The notes beneath the pieces were generated by a model that made no database searches, had not been told where the DNA came from, and saw only the letters and a program-made list of their open reading frames with translations. From Anaerolineae bacterium (GTDB lineage: Bacteria; Chloroflexota; Anaerolineae; J036; Brachytrichaceae), in the NCBI GenBank assembly GCA_947476335.1, contig CANJQH010000023.1, positions 1 through 43,729 of the forward strand: DNA of 43,729 nt. Direction: 5' to 3'. The position numbers were made by a program, and so were the translations under genes. This document shows, one piece after another, positions 1 to 7,424 of the stretch (position 1 is its first letter; each line of letters begins with the position of its first letter).

Positions 1-144
1 AGTCACAATCACACCTTCACCAAACTTGATGCGTTGCTTGATGCCTTTGTGATGCATCTACGCACCAAGCGTTTCGCGTGTGCCTTGCTGCGCAACATGA
101 ACTTTGATGCTCTGGCATCCTTTGCCAAGGCCCTCCGCGTTTGA
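1..144 (+). pseudogene. C-terminal 47 residues of a probable transposase (cut by window edge)
   Basis: An open frame enters from the left edge and ends at TGA 142-144. The visible tail includes the stretches KLDALLDAFVMHLRTKR and NFDALASFAKALRV. The same tail is encoded on the minus strand at the right edge, followed by the same short non-coding end, which supports a transposase. The catalytic DDE part lies outside the window, so neither family nor activity can be judged. It is marked partial because of the window edge and not because damage was seen. Confidence 0.55.
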
Positions 145-168
145 GCCTTTTTTATTCCGGAAATCTAT
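1..168 (+). mobile_element. 3' end of an insertion sequence, left edge of window
   Basis: Bases 25-168 reappear as the reverse complement of 43586-43729, with only one or so mismatch just after the stop codon. The identity stops at the same point in both copies, after the sequence GGAAATCTAT, and unique DNA follows. This is what two inverted copies of one IS look like when the window ends inside each of them. The part seen is the tail of the transposase frame plus a 24-bp end. The IS family was not identified. Confidence 0.75.
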
Positions 169-182
169 AAGAAGCCGGGTTT
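168..182. terminator. Half of a terminator hairpin split by the IS
   Basis: The 15 bases directly after the IS end (TAAGAAGCCGGGTTT) are identical to the loop and right arm of the intact hairpin at 7500-7526. The matching left arm is absent because IS sequence lies there. The site is about 20 bp past the stop of the minus-strand membrane protein (203-850), where its terminator would be. Inference: the IS landed in the loop of that terminator. Confidence 0.5.
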
Positions 183-202
183 GTTTCCGTCACTTCGACG
201 CT

Positions 203-850
203 TCAAGCCGCCGATCCACCTTCGAAACGCCGACGCGCCAAATACGCGTTCAACCCGAGCGGCCCGCTCAGCGCCACTCCCCACAGCCAGCGCCGCTGCT
301 GTGTTTCGCCCACCCCACACAGCCGCATATCCGCCTGCACAAGCGGCAGCACGAATACCTGGTTCAACACAATGTCCACCACCATGAACCACCAGCCAAA
401 GCCGTGGCGCATTGTCTCCTGCAGCTGCGCCCACGAACCCTGCGGCAGCAGCACGAGCGCAGCCACAACGCTCGCCGCAGCACAAACAGCCCAGAACCAG
501 CGCGACCGCAACGCACGGTCGAGCCACGATGGCAACTCAACCACATCGTCAGCGCGCACCGGCCGCAATGCCAGATACGGCGCCAGCGCCAGCATTCCCA
601 GCGCAAAATAGGGAAAAACCAGCAGCCAAGCCCGTGTATGCCGGCGCAACCCATCAGCAACCAACAACACCGCCGCCGGCATCAACAACAGGCTGAAATG
701 CACAAATCCCCACAAAAACCACGGGTCGCGCCATAACAAGCCCATATCCTGCGTCGGCAGATCCGCCCGCGGCAGATTCAACCCGATCAGCAATGCACCA
801 CAAAGGAAAAATACCGCCGCATACGCCGGCGCAAACCTGGAATGCTTCAT
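203..850 (-). CDS. Integral membrane protein of unknown function
   Basis: The 215-residue product has about five hydrophobic segments, near residues 8-25, 44-66, 73-94, 118-137 and 148-170, with an Arg-rich cytoplasmic-looking C-terminus (YLARRRFE). It contains no cysteine clusters, ATP-binding loops or catalytic motifs that I recognise. A polytopic inner-membrane protein is the only safe statement. The gene is convergent with the IS at the left edge, and its presumed terminator is split by that IS. The ATG at 850-848 begins a typical short basic N-terminus before the first membrane segment. The function is unknown. Confidence 0.7.
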   Translation of the reverse strand: MKHSRFAPAYAAVFFLCGALLIGLNLPRADLPTQDMGLLWRDPWFLWGFVHFSLLLMPAAVLLVADGLRRHTRAWLLVFPYFALGMLALAPYLALRPVRADDVVELPSWLDRALRSRWFWAVCAAASVVAALVLLPQGSWAQLQETMRHGFGWWFMVVDIVLNQVFVLPLVQADMRLCGVGETQQRRWLWGVALSGPLGLNAYLARRRFEGGSAA

Positions 851-874
851 AAGTTCGAGTGTAGCCGCTCAGCC

Positions 875-1101
875 TCAGGCCAGTGTTTCCCACCAAATAC
901 ACTCCCAACCCAAACCTTCGGTCTGAGGCATGTGAACGACCACAACTCGTTTCGCGTTATTCGCCCCAAATACCTCAAACAACGGATACATCCGATATTT
1001 TGTGAGGGTGGAAGGTAAAAAAGCAATCGTATTTGTTTCCCTGGTGCACAAATGCAATTGCTGGTAACTTCTACAGCACTATGAAGTTGCATTTCGTACA
1101 T
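875..1101 (-). pseudogene. Possible small frameshifted gene
   Basis: On the minus strand a strong ribosome-binding site (GGGAGG) stands a few bases before an ATG at 1101-1099. That frame starts MYEMQLHSAVEV and continues to 847, but its second half looks unlike protein. A different frame over 875-1057 does look like protein (FEVFGANNAKRVVVV, then WWETLA and a stop). The simplest reading is one short gene with a single frameshift near the middle. The DNA is more AT-rich than the surroundings. No family was recognised. The TA-flanked element at 1120 sits just upstream of the ribosome-binding site. Confidence 0.3.
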
Positions 1102-1119
1102 GCTATCCTCCCGTATTAC

Positions 1120-1213
1120 TAAGTGAGTCGCCAAAAGTTCTGGCGGCAGATTCGCCTCCCCCGCTTTGCGGGGGAGGCGAATCTGCCGGACAAAACTTAT
1201 GGACAGGAACTTA
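1120..1213 (+). mobile_element. TA-flanked 94-bp foldback element, copy A
   Basis: It begins TA-AGTGAGTCGCC and ends GGACAGGAACT-TA. The two halves are imperfect inverted repeats around a perfect hairpin core (CCTCCCCCGCTTTGCGGGGGAGG). Copies at 5011, 17378 and 23255, and 11003 with one end variant, have exactly the same 94-bp length. Flanking TA on both sides fits the TA target duplication of IS630/Tc1-mariner-type transposition. It has no coding capacity, so it is a non-autonomous MITE. It lies between the small minus-strand gene and the MFS gene. Confidence 0.8.
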
Positions 1214-1231
1214 GGCATTGGCCTATACGTG

Positions 1232-2590
1232 ATGAAAAATATTGATTTGCATGCAGAGCCTGCGCCACGAACAACACAAAAACAGCGATGGCTTTACGCA
1301 GCCACCAGTCTAGGAGTCAGACTTCCCGGACAGGTAATTGCAGTCTCACTCCTCTATTTTTATACAGATATCAAACGCCTCCCGCCTGTCTGGGCATCGA
1401 CAGCGCTGGCAATTTACGCAATCTACAACGCACTGAATAACCCGATTCTCGGCTATCTGCAGGACAGAAAGTTCATCGGCGGGCTGCGACGCATTCCCTG
1501 GATCAAATTCGGCGCACTGCCTGCCATGGTGTTCTTCGCCGCGCTGTGGATGCCGCCCTTCGACGGCACGACGCATCCACAAATGCTGGTCGTATACATG
1601 TTCATCGTGCTAGTGCTGTTCGATGCGTTTGCCACCGCAGTCAGCAACGCCTACCATGCGCTGTTGCCGGAAATGTTCGTGAATTTTCGTGAACGCACCG
1701 GCGTGGCCGCGCGCATGAATATCTTTTACACAGTCGCGCTGCTGCTCAGCGTCGCACTGCCGCTGCCAATTTCAAAAATAATCGGCTGGGGGCCGATGGG
1801 CATCTTGTTCGGGCTGATCGGGCTCGGCGCTATTTTCTTCGGCATCCGCGGCATGTTCGAAAATAACACCGCCGCGGAACCGAATATCAGCTTCTTACAG
1901 GCGCTGCGTGCAACGATCCTCAACCGCAGCTTCACCTCACTCACGCTCGCGCAAGCCATGCGCTTCGTAGCCACACAGACGCAGGCGGCCGGCACAATTT
2001 TCTTCGTCAAATACACGCTCGGCTTTAAGGACTCTGATTCAACTCTGGTGCTCGCCACCGTGTTCATCGTGTCGGCAGCCATGATCTACCCGTGGCGCCA
2101 GCTTATCGCCAATCGCCGGGAACCACGCACCACTGCACTACTCGCTTATGTCGCCACCACCATCGGCGCCGCATCGCTCTGGTTTGTCAATTCTCTGGCA
2201 GGGATGTACGTCGCTGCTGTGCTCATCGGCACAGGTTTTGCAGGCATCTTCCTCATGGACAACATCCTGCTGTCGGAAGTGATGGACGAAGATGAAATGC
2301 GCAGCGGCCAGCGGCGCGAAGCGATGTACTTCGGCATGAACAGCATGGCCGCACCGCTGGGAATGGCGCTCGTCTCCATCTGCTTCGGCATCATCACCTC
2401 CGCCTACGGCTATAACCCAGTGCTGTCCACACAGCCGGAAACCGTCCGCCTCGGCTTTCGCATCTTCATGACCGCAGTGCCCGTCGCAAGCTGCCTCGCC
2501 GCATTCACGCTGCTGCTCGCGTTCTACCCGCTGCACGGCGCACGCCTGCGCGAACTCAAACGCACATTGGCCCAGCACCGCAATATCTGA
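1232..2590 (+). CDS. MFS/GPH-type sugar:cation symporter
   Basis: This 452-residue protein has about twelve hydrophobic segments and the layout of the glycoside-pentoside-hexuronide (MelB-like) symporters. The features seen are an N-terminal RLPGQVIAVSLLYFYTD-type first helix, the YNALNNPILGYLQDR loop after helix 2 (family pattern NPxxGxxxDR), and a late LLSEVMDEDE segment typical of the family. It would bring a sugar or related solute across the inner membrane with Na+ or H+. The frame stays open upstream into the mobile element at 1120-1213, but those residues (MDRNL) are element-derived, so ATG 1232 is preferred. It stands alone. The substrate is unknown. Confidence 0.8.
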   Translation: MKNIDLHAEPAPRTTQKQRWLYAATSLGVRLPGQVIAVSLLYFYTDIKRLPPVWASTALAIYAIYNALNNPILGYLQDRKFIGGLRRIPWIKFGALPAMVFFAALWMPPFDGTTHPQMLVVYMFIVLVLFDAFATAVSNAYHALLPEMFVNFRERTGVAARMNIFYTVALLLSVALPLPISKIIGWGPMGILFGLIGLGAIFFGIRGMFENNTAAEPNISFLQALRATILNRSFTSLTLAQAMRFVATQTQAAGTIFFVKYTLGFKDSDSTLVLATVFIVSAAMIYPWRQLIANRREPRTTALLAYVATTIGAASLWFVNSLAGMYVAAVLIGTGFAGIFLMDNILLSEVMDEDEMRSGQRREAMYFGMNSMAAPLGMALVSICFGIITSAYGYNPVLSTQPETVRLGFRIFMTAVPVASCLAAFTLLLAFYPLHGARLRELKRTLAQHRNI

Positions 2591-2624
2591 GCATCTGAGC
2601 ATCTGAGCATCTGAGCATCTGAGC
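2585..2624. repeat. Five tandem copies of an 8-bp unit
   Basis: The unit ATCTGAGC is repeated five times without change. The first copy includes the TGA stop of the MFS gene (2588-2590). It fills most of the short gap before argS. The perfect repeat suggests recent slippage, so the copy number may vary between strains. Confidence 0.9.
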
Positions 2625-2665
2625 GCACCCCGCACGCTCCGTGCGAGAATAATGCCCCCATTCTT

Positions 2666-4435
2666 ATGATCCGCGACCAAATCCACGCCGCCGTCGCCGC
2701 CGCTACTGTCGCCGCCCAGGCAGCCGGCGCGCTGCCCGCATTCGACATCCCAACCTTCACAATCGAGCGACCGCGCCAGCCCGATATGGGCGACTACGCT
2801 GCGTCACTCGCCATGCAGCTGGCCCGCATCGCGCGTATGGCGCCGCCGAAGATCGCCGAGGCCATCGCCCGCCATGTCCCCCCTTCGGACCACTACACCG
2901 TCGAAGTCGCCGCCGGCTACGTCAACTTCCGCCTGACACAGGCGCACCTCAACCAACAAATCGGCGACGTGCTCGTGCAGAACGAAAAGTGGGGCGACAT
3001 CGACCTCGGCGGCGGCGCACCTGCGCAGGTCGAACATGGCAGCGCAAATCCGACCGGCTACGCCACCATCGGCACCGGCCGCAACGTCGTCGTTGGCGAC
3101 ACGCTCGCCAACACACTCGTCGCCGCCGGCTACGTTGTGCACCGCGAGTGGTACATCAACGACCGCGGCGCACAGATTGCGCGCTTCGGCGCCAGCCTCT
3201 ACACGCACTACTGCGCCGTCTTCGGCGTCGATGTGCCGCTGCCGCCCAAGGGCTACCCAGGCGACGACGTCGTCACCGTAGCGCAGGAGATCGCCGCGCG
3301 CGAAGGCGATCGACTGCTGAAACTGCCCCAGGACGAAGCCTGCCGCTTCCTCGGCTCCGCCGGCGTCGAAATCATGATGGCGCACATCCGCAGCTCGCTT
3401 ACGCGGCTCGGCGTGCAATACGACAATTTCTTCAGCGAAAACAGCCTGCACATCAGCGGCCTTGCGGATCGCATGCTGAACGAACTGCGCGCGCGCAACG
3501 TCATCCGCGAACACGACGGCGCAATCTGGTTCTCCGAGGATGGCAGCCCGATCCGCGCCGGCCAAGGCGTCAAACGCGACGACTACGCCGAAGACGAGGA
3601 CGCCGGCGTCAGCGAAGAAGACGCCGGCCCAAAGGCAGTGCAGGCCGTCATGCTGCGCTCACCACGCATTTCCCCCAACCCGGCCGATCGCCCGACGTAC
3701 TTCTTTTCAGACGTGCCTTATCTGTGGAACAAGCTCGTCGATCGTGGCTTCAAACTCGCCGTCTACGTGTGGGGCGAAGATCATCAGGCCGATGTGCCGC
3801 GCCTGTACGCCGCTGCCCGCGCGCTCAGCCTGAACGCCGACGCAGTCAAAATTCTGATCTATCGATTTATCACGATCATGCGCAGCGGCGTCGAAGTGCG
3901 CATGGGCAAACGCGCCGGCAACGCCATCTGGATCGACGACGTCGTCGACGAAGTCGGCAAAGACGCCGTGCGCTTCACACTGCTCTCACGCAGCATCGAC
4001 ACGAAAATCATTTTCGATCTCGATCTGCTCAAGGAACAGAGCGACAAAAATCCGGTCTACTACGTGCAGTACGGTCACGCGCGCATCGCCTCGATTTTTC
4101 GCAACGCACAGGAAACGCTCGGCGCCGAGCCGCTCGCAGCCGGCTTCGCCGCACACACCTGCGATCTGCAGCATGAAAGCGAAATGGCGCTCGCGCGCAA
4201 ACTGCTCGAACTGCCAGAAATCGTCGCCCTCGTCGCCGCCACGCTGCAGCCGCACCACTACACCACCTACGCCTACGCACTCTGCAGCACGTTCAGCCGC
4301 TTTTACGACGACTGCCGCATCCTGAAGCAGCCGGATGCGGTGCTCTTCTCGCGCCTGCGCCTGGCGAAGGCTGCACAGCTCACGCTCGCGCGCGTGCTGC
4401 GGCTGATGGGAATGGAGACGCCAGAGAAAATGTAA
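2666..4435 (+). CDS. argS: Arginyl-tRNA synthetase (class I), atypical HIGH motif
   Basis: This 589-residue enzyme charges tRNA-Arg with arginine in the cytoplasm. An N-terminal additional domain (about residues 1-110) is followed by the class I core, which begins at VEHGSANPTGYATIGTGRN. The family pattern there is SxNPTGxxHxGH, so both HIGH histidines are replaced by Thr here. The KMSKS region reads VRMGKRAGN, near residue 415; loss of KMSK is known in several ArgS enzymes. The C-terminal helical anticodon-binding domain (ALCSTFSRFYDDCRI onwards) ends in RLMGMETPEKM, a normal ArgS ending. Length and domain order are normal. The changed HIGH motif is the one oddity and may be lineage-wide. 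Confidence 0.92.
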   Translation: MIRDQIHAAVAAATVAAQAAGALPAFDIPTFTIERPRQPDMGDYAASLAMQLARIARMAPPKIAEAIARHVPPSDHYTVEVAAGYVNFRLTQAHLNQQIGDVLVQNEKWGDIDLGGGAPAQVEHGSANPTGYATIGTGRNVVVGDTLANTLVAAGYVVHREWYINDRGAQIARFGASLYTHYCAVFGVDVPLPPKGYPGDDVVTVAQEIAAREGDRLLKLPQDEACRFLGSAGVEIMMAHIRSSLTRLGVQYDNFFSENSLHISGLADRMLNELRARNVIREHDGAIWFSEDGSPIRAGQGVKRDDYAEDEDAGVSEEDAGPKAVQAVMLRSPRISPNPADRPTYFFSDVPYLWNKLVDRGFKLAVYVWGEDHQADVPRLYAAARALSLNADAVKILIYRFITIMRSGVEVRMGKRAGNAIWIDDVVDEVGKDAVRFTLLSRSIDTKIIFDLDLLKEQSDKNPVYYVQYGHARIASIFRNAQETLGAEPLAAGFAAHTCDLQHESEMALARKLLELPEIVALVAATLQPHHYTTYAYALCSTFSRFYDDCRILKQPDAVLFSRLRLAKAAQLTLARVLRLMGMETPEKM

Positions 4436-4449
4436 GCCATTGAAGCGCC

Positions 4450-4522
4450 ATGACTACTCCGGCCGGCCGATTTCCCATCGCGTGTTTCATGGGAAATATC
4501 GACCAAAGACCTGCGTAGTTGC
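4450..4522. mobile_element. Old degenerate GTAA-type foldback element, copy 1
   Basis: The ends ATGACTACTCCGG and CTGCGTAGTTGC are decayed forms of the GTAACTACTCAGG terminal repeat. The flanking octamers GAAGCGCC (4442-4449) and GAAATGCC (4523-4530) match at six of eight bases, which fits an old 8-bp target duplication. It lacks the C5/G5 hairpin core of the young copies. Confidence 0.55.
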
Positions 4523-4547
4523 GAAATGCCGCGCACTGGTTTCACTA

Positions 4548-4729
4548 GGGTGCATTCGCCAAAAGGGGCGATTGGGTCATCCGCCATCGCGTGCGGCCCA
4601 TCGTTGGTAAATCCCTCGAAACGCGCTATCTCCCGCCCCCGAAGGGGGAGGGAGATAGCGCGTTTCGAGGATTCCAATCAATGCCGATCGCCGGCGGTCG
4701 AAAGTTTGCCCCTTTTGGCGAATGCACCC
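4548..4729. mobile_element. 182-bp foldback element with 8-bp target duplication (third family)
   Basis: The terminal inverted repeats are GGGTGCATTCGCCAAAAGG and its complement, about 22 bp each. They are flanked by perfect direct repeats TTTCACTA at 4540-4547 and 4730-4737. The centre (about 4615-4672) is a near-perfect hairpin with arms of about 26 bp ending in CCCCC-GAA-GGGGG. No open frame is carried, so it is a non-autonomous element. Its ends are unrelated to those of the TA- and GTAA-type elements, but its core hairpin resembles theirs. It fills the gap between argS and the toxin-antitoxin pair. Confidence 0.75.
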
Positions 4730-4761
4730 TTTCACTAAGCACTCAGTGTATAGTCGCTCGC

Positions 4762-5004
4762 ATGCGATTCGTGCGGCAAGACCACATCCGATCCAATCCA
4801 CGAGTCATGGTGGGCAACCCCGTATTTACAGGGACCCCAATGCCCATCGATTTGATCCTTGAACGCATTGCATGCGGTGAAACGCTCGAGAGCATCCTGA
4901 AAGCATGTCCACAGCTCGCACGTGAAGCGATTCTGGCTTCTTTCGCCTTCGCTTCCGAGTGGATGCGCTCCGATGTCGTATATCCAGTTCCGTCCAACGC
5001 ATGA
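4762..5004 (+). CDS. DUF433-family antitoxin
   Basis: The 80-residue product contains the DUF433 core: DHIRSNPRVMVGNPVFTGTPMPIDLILE, then a Gly-rich turn and the ACPQLAREAILASFAFA helix. In the family this winged-helix-like fold is usually encoded directly before a DUF5615 PIN-like toxin, and that is the arrangement here. The TGA stop (5002-5004) overlaps the original toxin ATG (5001-5003), a translational-coupling overlap. ATG 4762 gives the usual short lead-in. Expected role: binds and neutralises the toxin and represses the operon. The antitoxin is intact while its toxin is disrupted. Confidence 0.75.
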   Translation: MRFVRQDHIRSNPRVMVGNPVFTGTPMPIDLILERIACGETLESILKACPQLAREAILASFAFASEWMRSDVVYPVPSNA

Positions 5005-5010
5005 GATTTC

Positions 5011-5104
5011 TAAGTGAGTCGCCCAAAGTTCTGACGGCAGATTCGCCTCCCCCGCTTTGCGGGGGAGGCGAATCTGCCGGACAAAACTTATGGACAGGAA
5101 CTTA
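5011..5104 (+). mobile_element. TA-flanked 94-bp element, copy B, inside toxin codon 4
   Basis: It has the same ends and length as the copy at 1120, with TA on both sides (5011-5012 and 5103-5104). Excision with one TA restores the toxin reading frame MRFLADECVD, so the TA is a true target duplication. The right end of the element carries an ATG (5090) in frame with the toxin body. Confidence 0.9.
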
Positions 5105-5353
5105 GCTGACGAATGCGTCGATACACCGATCGTCGCTCGATTGCGATCAGATGGTCACACAATCATGCACGTCGCCGAGATAGCGCAAGATATTTTCGAT
5201 GACGAAGTACTCGATCTTGCGAACTCCGATCATAGGGTGTTGATGACGGGCGACAAAGATTTTGGCAAGCTTGTATTTCGACTTCGACAGGCGGCCGAAG
5301 ATGTTGTGTTGAGTCGCATGAGCGACCTGAGCCACCAGAAAAAAGGGGACGTC

Positions 5354-5380
5354 GTCTCCGAAGTCTCCGAAGTCTCCGAA
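5354..5380. repeat. Three tandem copies of a 9-bp unit inside the toxin
   Basis: GTCTCCGAA occurs three times in a row and encodes Val-Ser-Glu three times. Being a multiple of three it keeps the frame. It lies between the PIN-like core and the C-terminal part, and looks like a slippage expansion. Confidence 0.85.
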
Positions 5381-5423
5381 GCCATCGCTGCTCATGGCAA
5401 TAAAATGCATCGTTGCTTTACGA

Positions 5424-5535
5424 GTAACTACTCAGGCCCAAATCAGTATTTCCCGCGAAACACACTATTCTCTCCCCCTTCGGGGGAGAGAATAGTGTGT
5501 TTCGCGTTGGAAAAATGGCTGGCCTGAGTAGTTAC
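5424..5535. mobile_element. GTAA-type 112-bp foldback element, copy 2, inside toxin 3' end
   Basis: The terminal repeats are GTAACTACTCAGGCC and its complement. The arms are complementary over most of about 55 bp, with a C5-TTC-G5 centre. Perfect 8-bp duplications CTTTACGA flank it (5416-5423 and 5536-5543). GTAA ends with 8-bp duplications are the hallmark of the IS66 family, so this is probably an IS66-mobilised MITE (inference). The copies at 27440 and, after removing its nested insert, 17364 have the same 112-bp length. Confidence 0.88.
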
Positions 5536-5622
5536 CTTTACGATGATCGAGCCATCGAGCATACGTGTTCGCACACCATTCGATGCTGCGCCGAACAAGT
5601 GAGTGAAGGAAATTAATAAAAC

Positions 5623-6192
5623 ATGGGCATCAAACCGGACCACTGGATTCGCCGTCAGGCACAGCAGAACGGCATGATCGAGCCGTTCGTCGAAAACTCG
5701 GTGCGGCAGGGCGTGATCTCGTACGGCGTTTCGTCATACGGGTATGACATCCGCGTCAGCGATGAGTTCAAGATTTTCACAAACGTGAACTCAGCCATCG
5801 TCGACCCGAAGAATTTTGTGCCTGAGTCGTTCTTTGACTTCAAAGGCGACGTATGCATCATCCCGCCGAACTCGTTCGTGCTCTCGCGCACAGTCGAGTA
5901 CTTCCGCATCCCGCGCGATGTGCTCGTCATCTGCATTGGCAAATCAACCTACGCGCGCTGCGGGCTGATCGTCAACGTCACCCCGCTCGAGCCCGAATGG
6001 GAGGGCTTCCTCACACTCGAAATCAGCAACACCACCCCCCTTCCCGCGCGCATCTATGCCAACGAAGGCATCGCACAGCTGCTCTTCTTCGCCGGCGATG
6101 AACCATGCGAAACCAGCTACAAAGACAAAAAGGGCAAATACCAGTCACAGGTCGGCATCGTGCTGCCGCGGATTGAAAAGAGTAAAGAGTAA
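5623..6192 (+). CDS. dcd: dCTP deaminase
   Basis: This 189-residue enzyme of the trimeric dUTPase/dCTP deaminase fold converts dCTP to dUTP (plus ammonia) for thymidylate synthesis. The motifs seen are [12 protein letters not shown] (residues 33-44), the phosphate-binding GKSTYARCG (106-114), TPLEPEWEG (120-128), and LE at 132-133, which corresponds to the catalytic glutamate. The closing [14 protein letters not shown] is also typical of bacterial Dcd. Length is normal. A GAAGGA ribosome-binding site lies before ATG 5623. A bifunctional dCTP deaminase/dUTPase cannot be excluded from sequence alone. Confidence 0.95.
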   Translation: MGIKPDHWIRRQAQQNGMIEPFVENSVRQGVISYGVSSYGYDIRVSDEFKIFTNVNSAIVDPKNFVPESFFDFKGDVCIIPPNSFVLSRTVEYFRIPRDVLVICIGKSTYARCGLIVNVTPLEPEWEGFLTLEISNTTPLPARIYANEGIAQLLFFAGDEPCETSYKDKKGKYQSQVGIVLPRIEKSKE

Positions 6193-6280
6193 AAAGTCAG
6201 AGTGAAGAGTCAGAGTAAGCACACTAATATTCTCCGCTTTGATTCTCCACTCTCTACTCCGACTCTCATCCCCTCATGGT
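6181..6280. repeat. Inverted pair of short tandem repeats (AGAGTCAGAGTG type)
   Basis: Right at the dcd stop a run of AGAGTAA/AGAGTCAGAGTG units (to about 6217) is followed by its approximate complement (ATTCTCCACTCTCTACTCCGACTCTC, 6240-6270). The transcript could fold into a long imperfect hairpin between dcd and mrp. The same sequence type recurs near 30714, 40760 and 41019. Confidence 0.65.
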
Positions 6281-6294
6281 CTAATCTCCACGCG

Positions 6295-7404
6295 ATGATT
6301 ACCGAGAAAGATGTATTGGGCGCGCTTTCGCGCGTGATCGAGCCAGAGCTGCATAAGGATCTCGTGACCTTGAACATGATCAAGGATCTCAAGATTGAAG
6401 ACAATCGCGTGGCATTTGCCATCGAACTAACGACGCCAGCCTGCCCGCTGAAAGACGTCATGGAGCGCGCCGCGCGCGCTGAGCTGGCAAAAGTGCCCGG
6501 CATCGGCGTGATCAATGTTTCGTTCACCAGCAACGTGGTCGCCAATGCGCGCATGCGCAGCGCGCTGAATCTGCCGATCAAGAACATCATCGCCGTGGCC
6601 TCGGGCAAGGGCGGCGTCGGCAAGAGCACCATCGCGGTCAACCTGGCCATCACCCTCGGCCAGATGGGCGCACGCGTCGGCCTGCTCGACAACGACGTCT
6701 ATGGCCCGAATGTGCCGCTCATGGTCGGCCTGCCCGCCGCCGAAATGCTCCCCAACGGCCAGTCGATGCCCTCGGTCGAACAGAAGGGAGGCAAGCTGAT
6801 CCCACACGAGAAGTACGGTATCCGCATTTTCAGCATCGGCTTCATTTATCCGGCCGAAGCGCCGCTGGTGTGGCGTGGCCCAATGTTGCACAGCGCCATC
6901 CGCCAGTTCCTGCAGGACGTCGCCTGGGGCGATCTCGATTACCTCATCATCGACATGCCACCCGGCACCGGCGACTCACAGCTGTCGCTCGCGCAGGTCG
7001 CCGCCGGCGTCATGGGCGTCATCGTCACACAACCACAGCTCGTGGCGATGAGCGACGCCCTCAAAGGCCTCGCCGCATTCGAACAGTTGAAGATTCCGAT
7101 CATCGGTGTCATTGAAAACATGGGCCCGTACACAGACGCACACACCGGCCAGAAGGTCGCGCTATTCGGCGAAGGCGGCGGCCAAAAGCTCGCTGCAATG
7201 AAAAATACGCCGTTCCTCGGCAGTGTGCCGCTCAATCCACAGGTGCGCGCCGGCGGCGACAGCGGGCGCCCAATCGTCGTCGCAGATCCGGACAGCGACG
7301 CAGCCAAGGCGATTAAAACCATCGCTATGCAAGTCGCCGCACGCGTCAGCGTGCTGAACCTCACCAACACCGACGGCATCATCCCGATTTCGATCATCGG
7401 GTGA
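6295..7404 (+). CDS. Mrp/ApbC-type P-loop ATPase (Fe-S carrier family), no CxxC
   Basis: This 369-residue protein has an N-terminal MIP18/DUF59 domain (residues 1-85, ITEKDVLGALSRVIEPELHKDLV) and an Mrp/NBP35 ATPase domain with the deviant Walker A ASGKGGVGKST, the DNDVYGPNVP switch and IIDMPPGTGD. Family members carry Fe-S clusters to apo-proteins. In those, a CPxC pair near the end of the domain binds the cluster. Here that place reads NMGPYTDAHTGQKVALFGEGGG and has no cysteine, so cluster binding is doubtful. The frame is open upstream through the repeat at 6181-6280, but ATG 6295 starts the conserved domain. Confidence 0.85.
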   Translation: MITEKDVLGALSRVIEPELHKDLVTLNMIKDLKIEDNRVAFAIELTTPACPLKDVMERAARAELAKVPGIGVINVSFTSNVVANARMRSALNLPIKNIIAVASGKGGVGKSTIAVNLAITLGQMGARVGLLDNDVYGPNVPLMVGLPAAEMLPNGQSMPSVEQKGGKLIPHEKYGIRIFSIGFIYPAEAPLVWRGPMLHSAIRQFLQDVAWGDLDYLIIDMPPGTGDSQLSLAQVAAGVMGVIVTQPQLVAMSDALKGLAAFEQLKIPIIGVIENMGPYTDAHTGQKVALFGEGGGQKLAAMKNTPFLGSVPLNPQVRAGGDSGRPIVVADPDSDAAKAIKTIAMQVAARVSVLNLTNTDGIIPISIIG

Positions 7405-7424
7405 GTTCCGCGGCTGTTTCGCAC

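Larger units (their letters stand above)
5001..5602 (+). pseudogene. DUF5615 PIN-like toxin interrupted by two foldback elements
   Basis: The original gene can be rebuilt exactly. ATG-AGA-TTT-C plus one TA gives MRFLADECVD once the TA-flanked element (5011-5104) and one TA are removed. The body continues TPIVARLRSDGHTI and LMTGDKDFGKLV, which are the family's Asp/Glu-bearing PIN-like motifs. Removing the second element (5424-5535) and one CTTTACGA restores FTMIEPSSIRVR and a stop at 5600-5602, which is the usual DUF5615 ending. As it stands, translation could begin at element-supplied ATG 5090 (MDRNLADECVD) and end at 5525-5527 with a foreign tail of about 35 residues. The product is therefore a hybrid at both ends and is probably inactive. 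Confidence 0.8.

Noticed and set aside
43..168. Exact target duplication and family of the edge IS
   Set aside because: Only one end of each copy is in the window, so the duplication cannot be read and the visible 47 residues are not diagnostic.
1166..1231. N-terminal extension [16 protein letters not shown] of the MFS symporter
   Set aside because: The same residues are read from every copy of the TA-flanked element, so they are element sequence and not part of the transporter.
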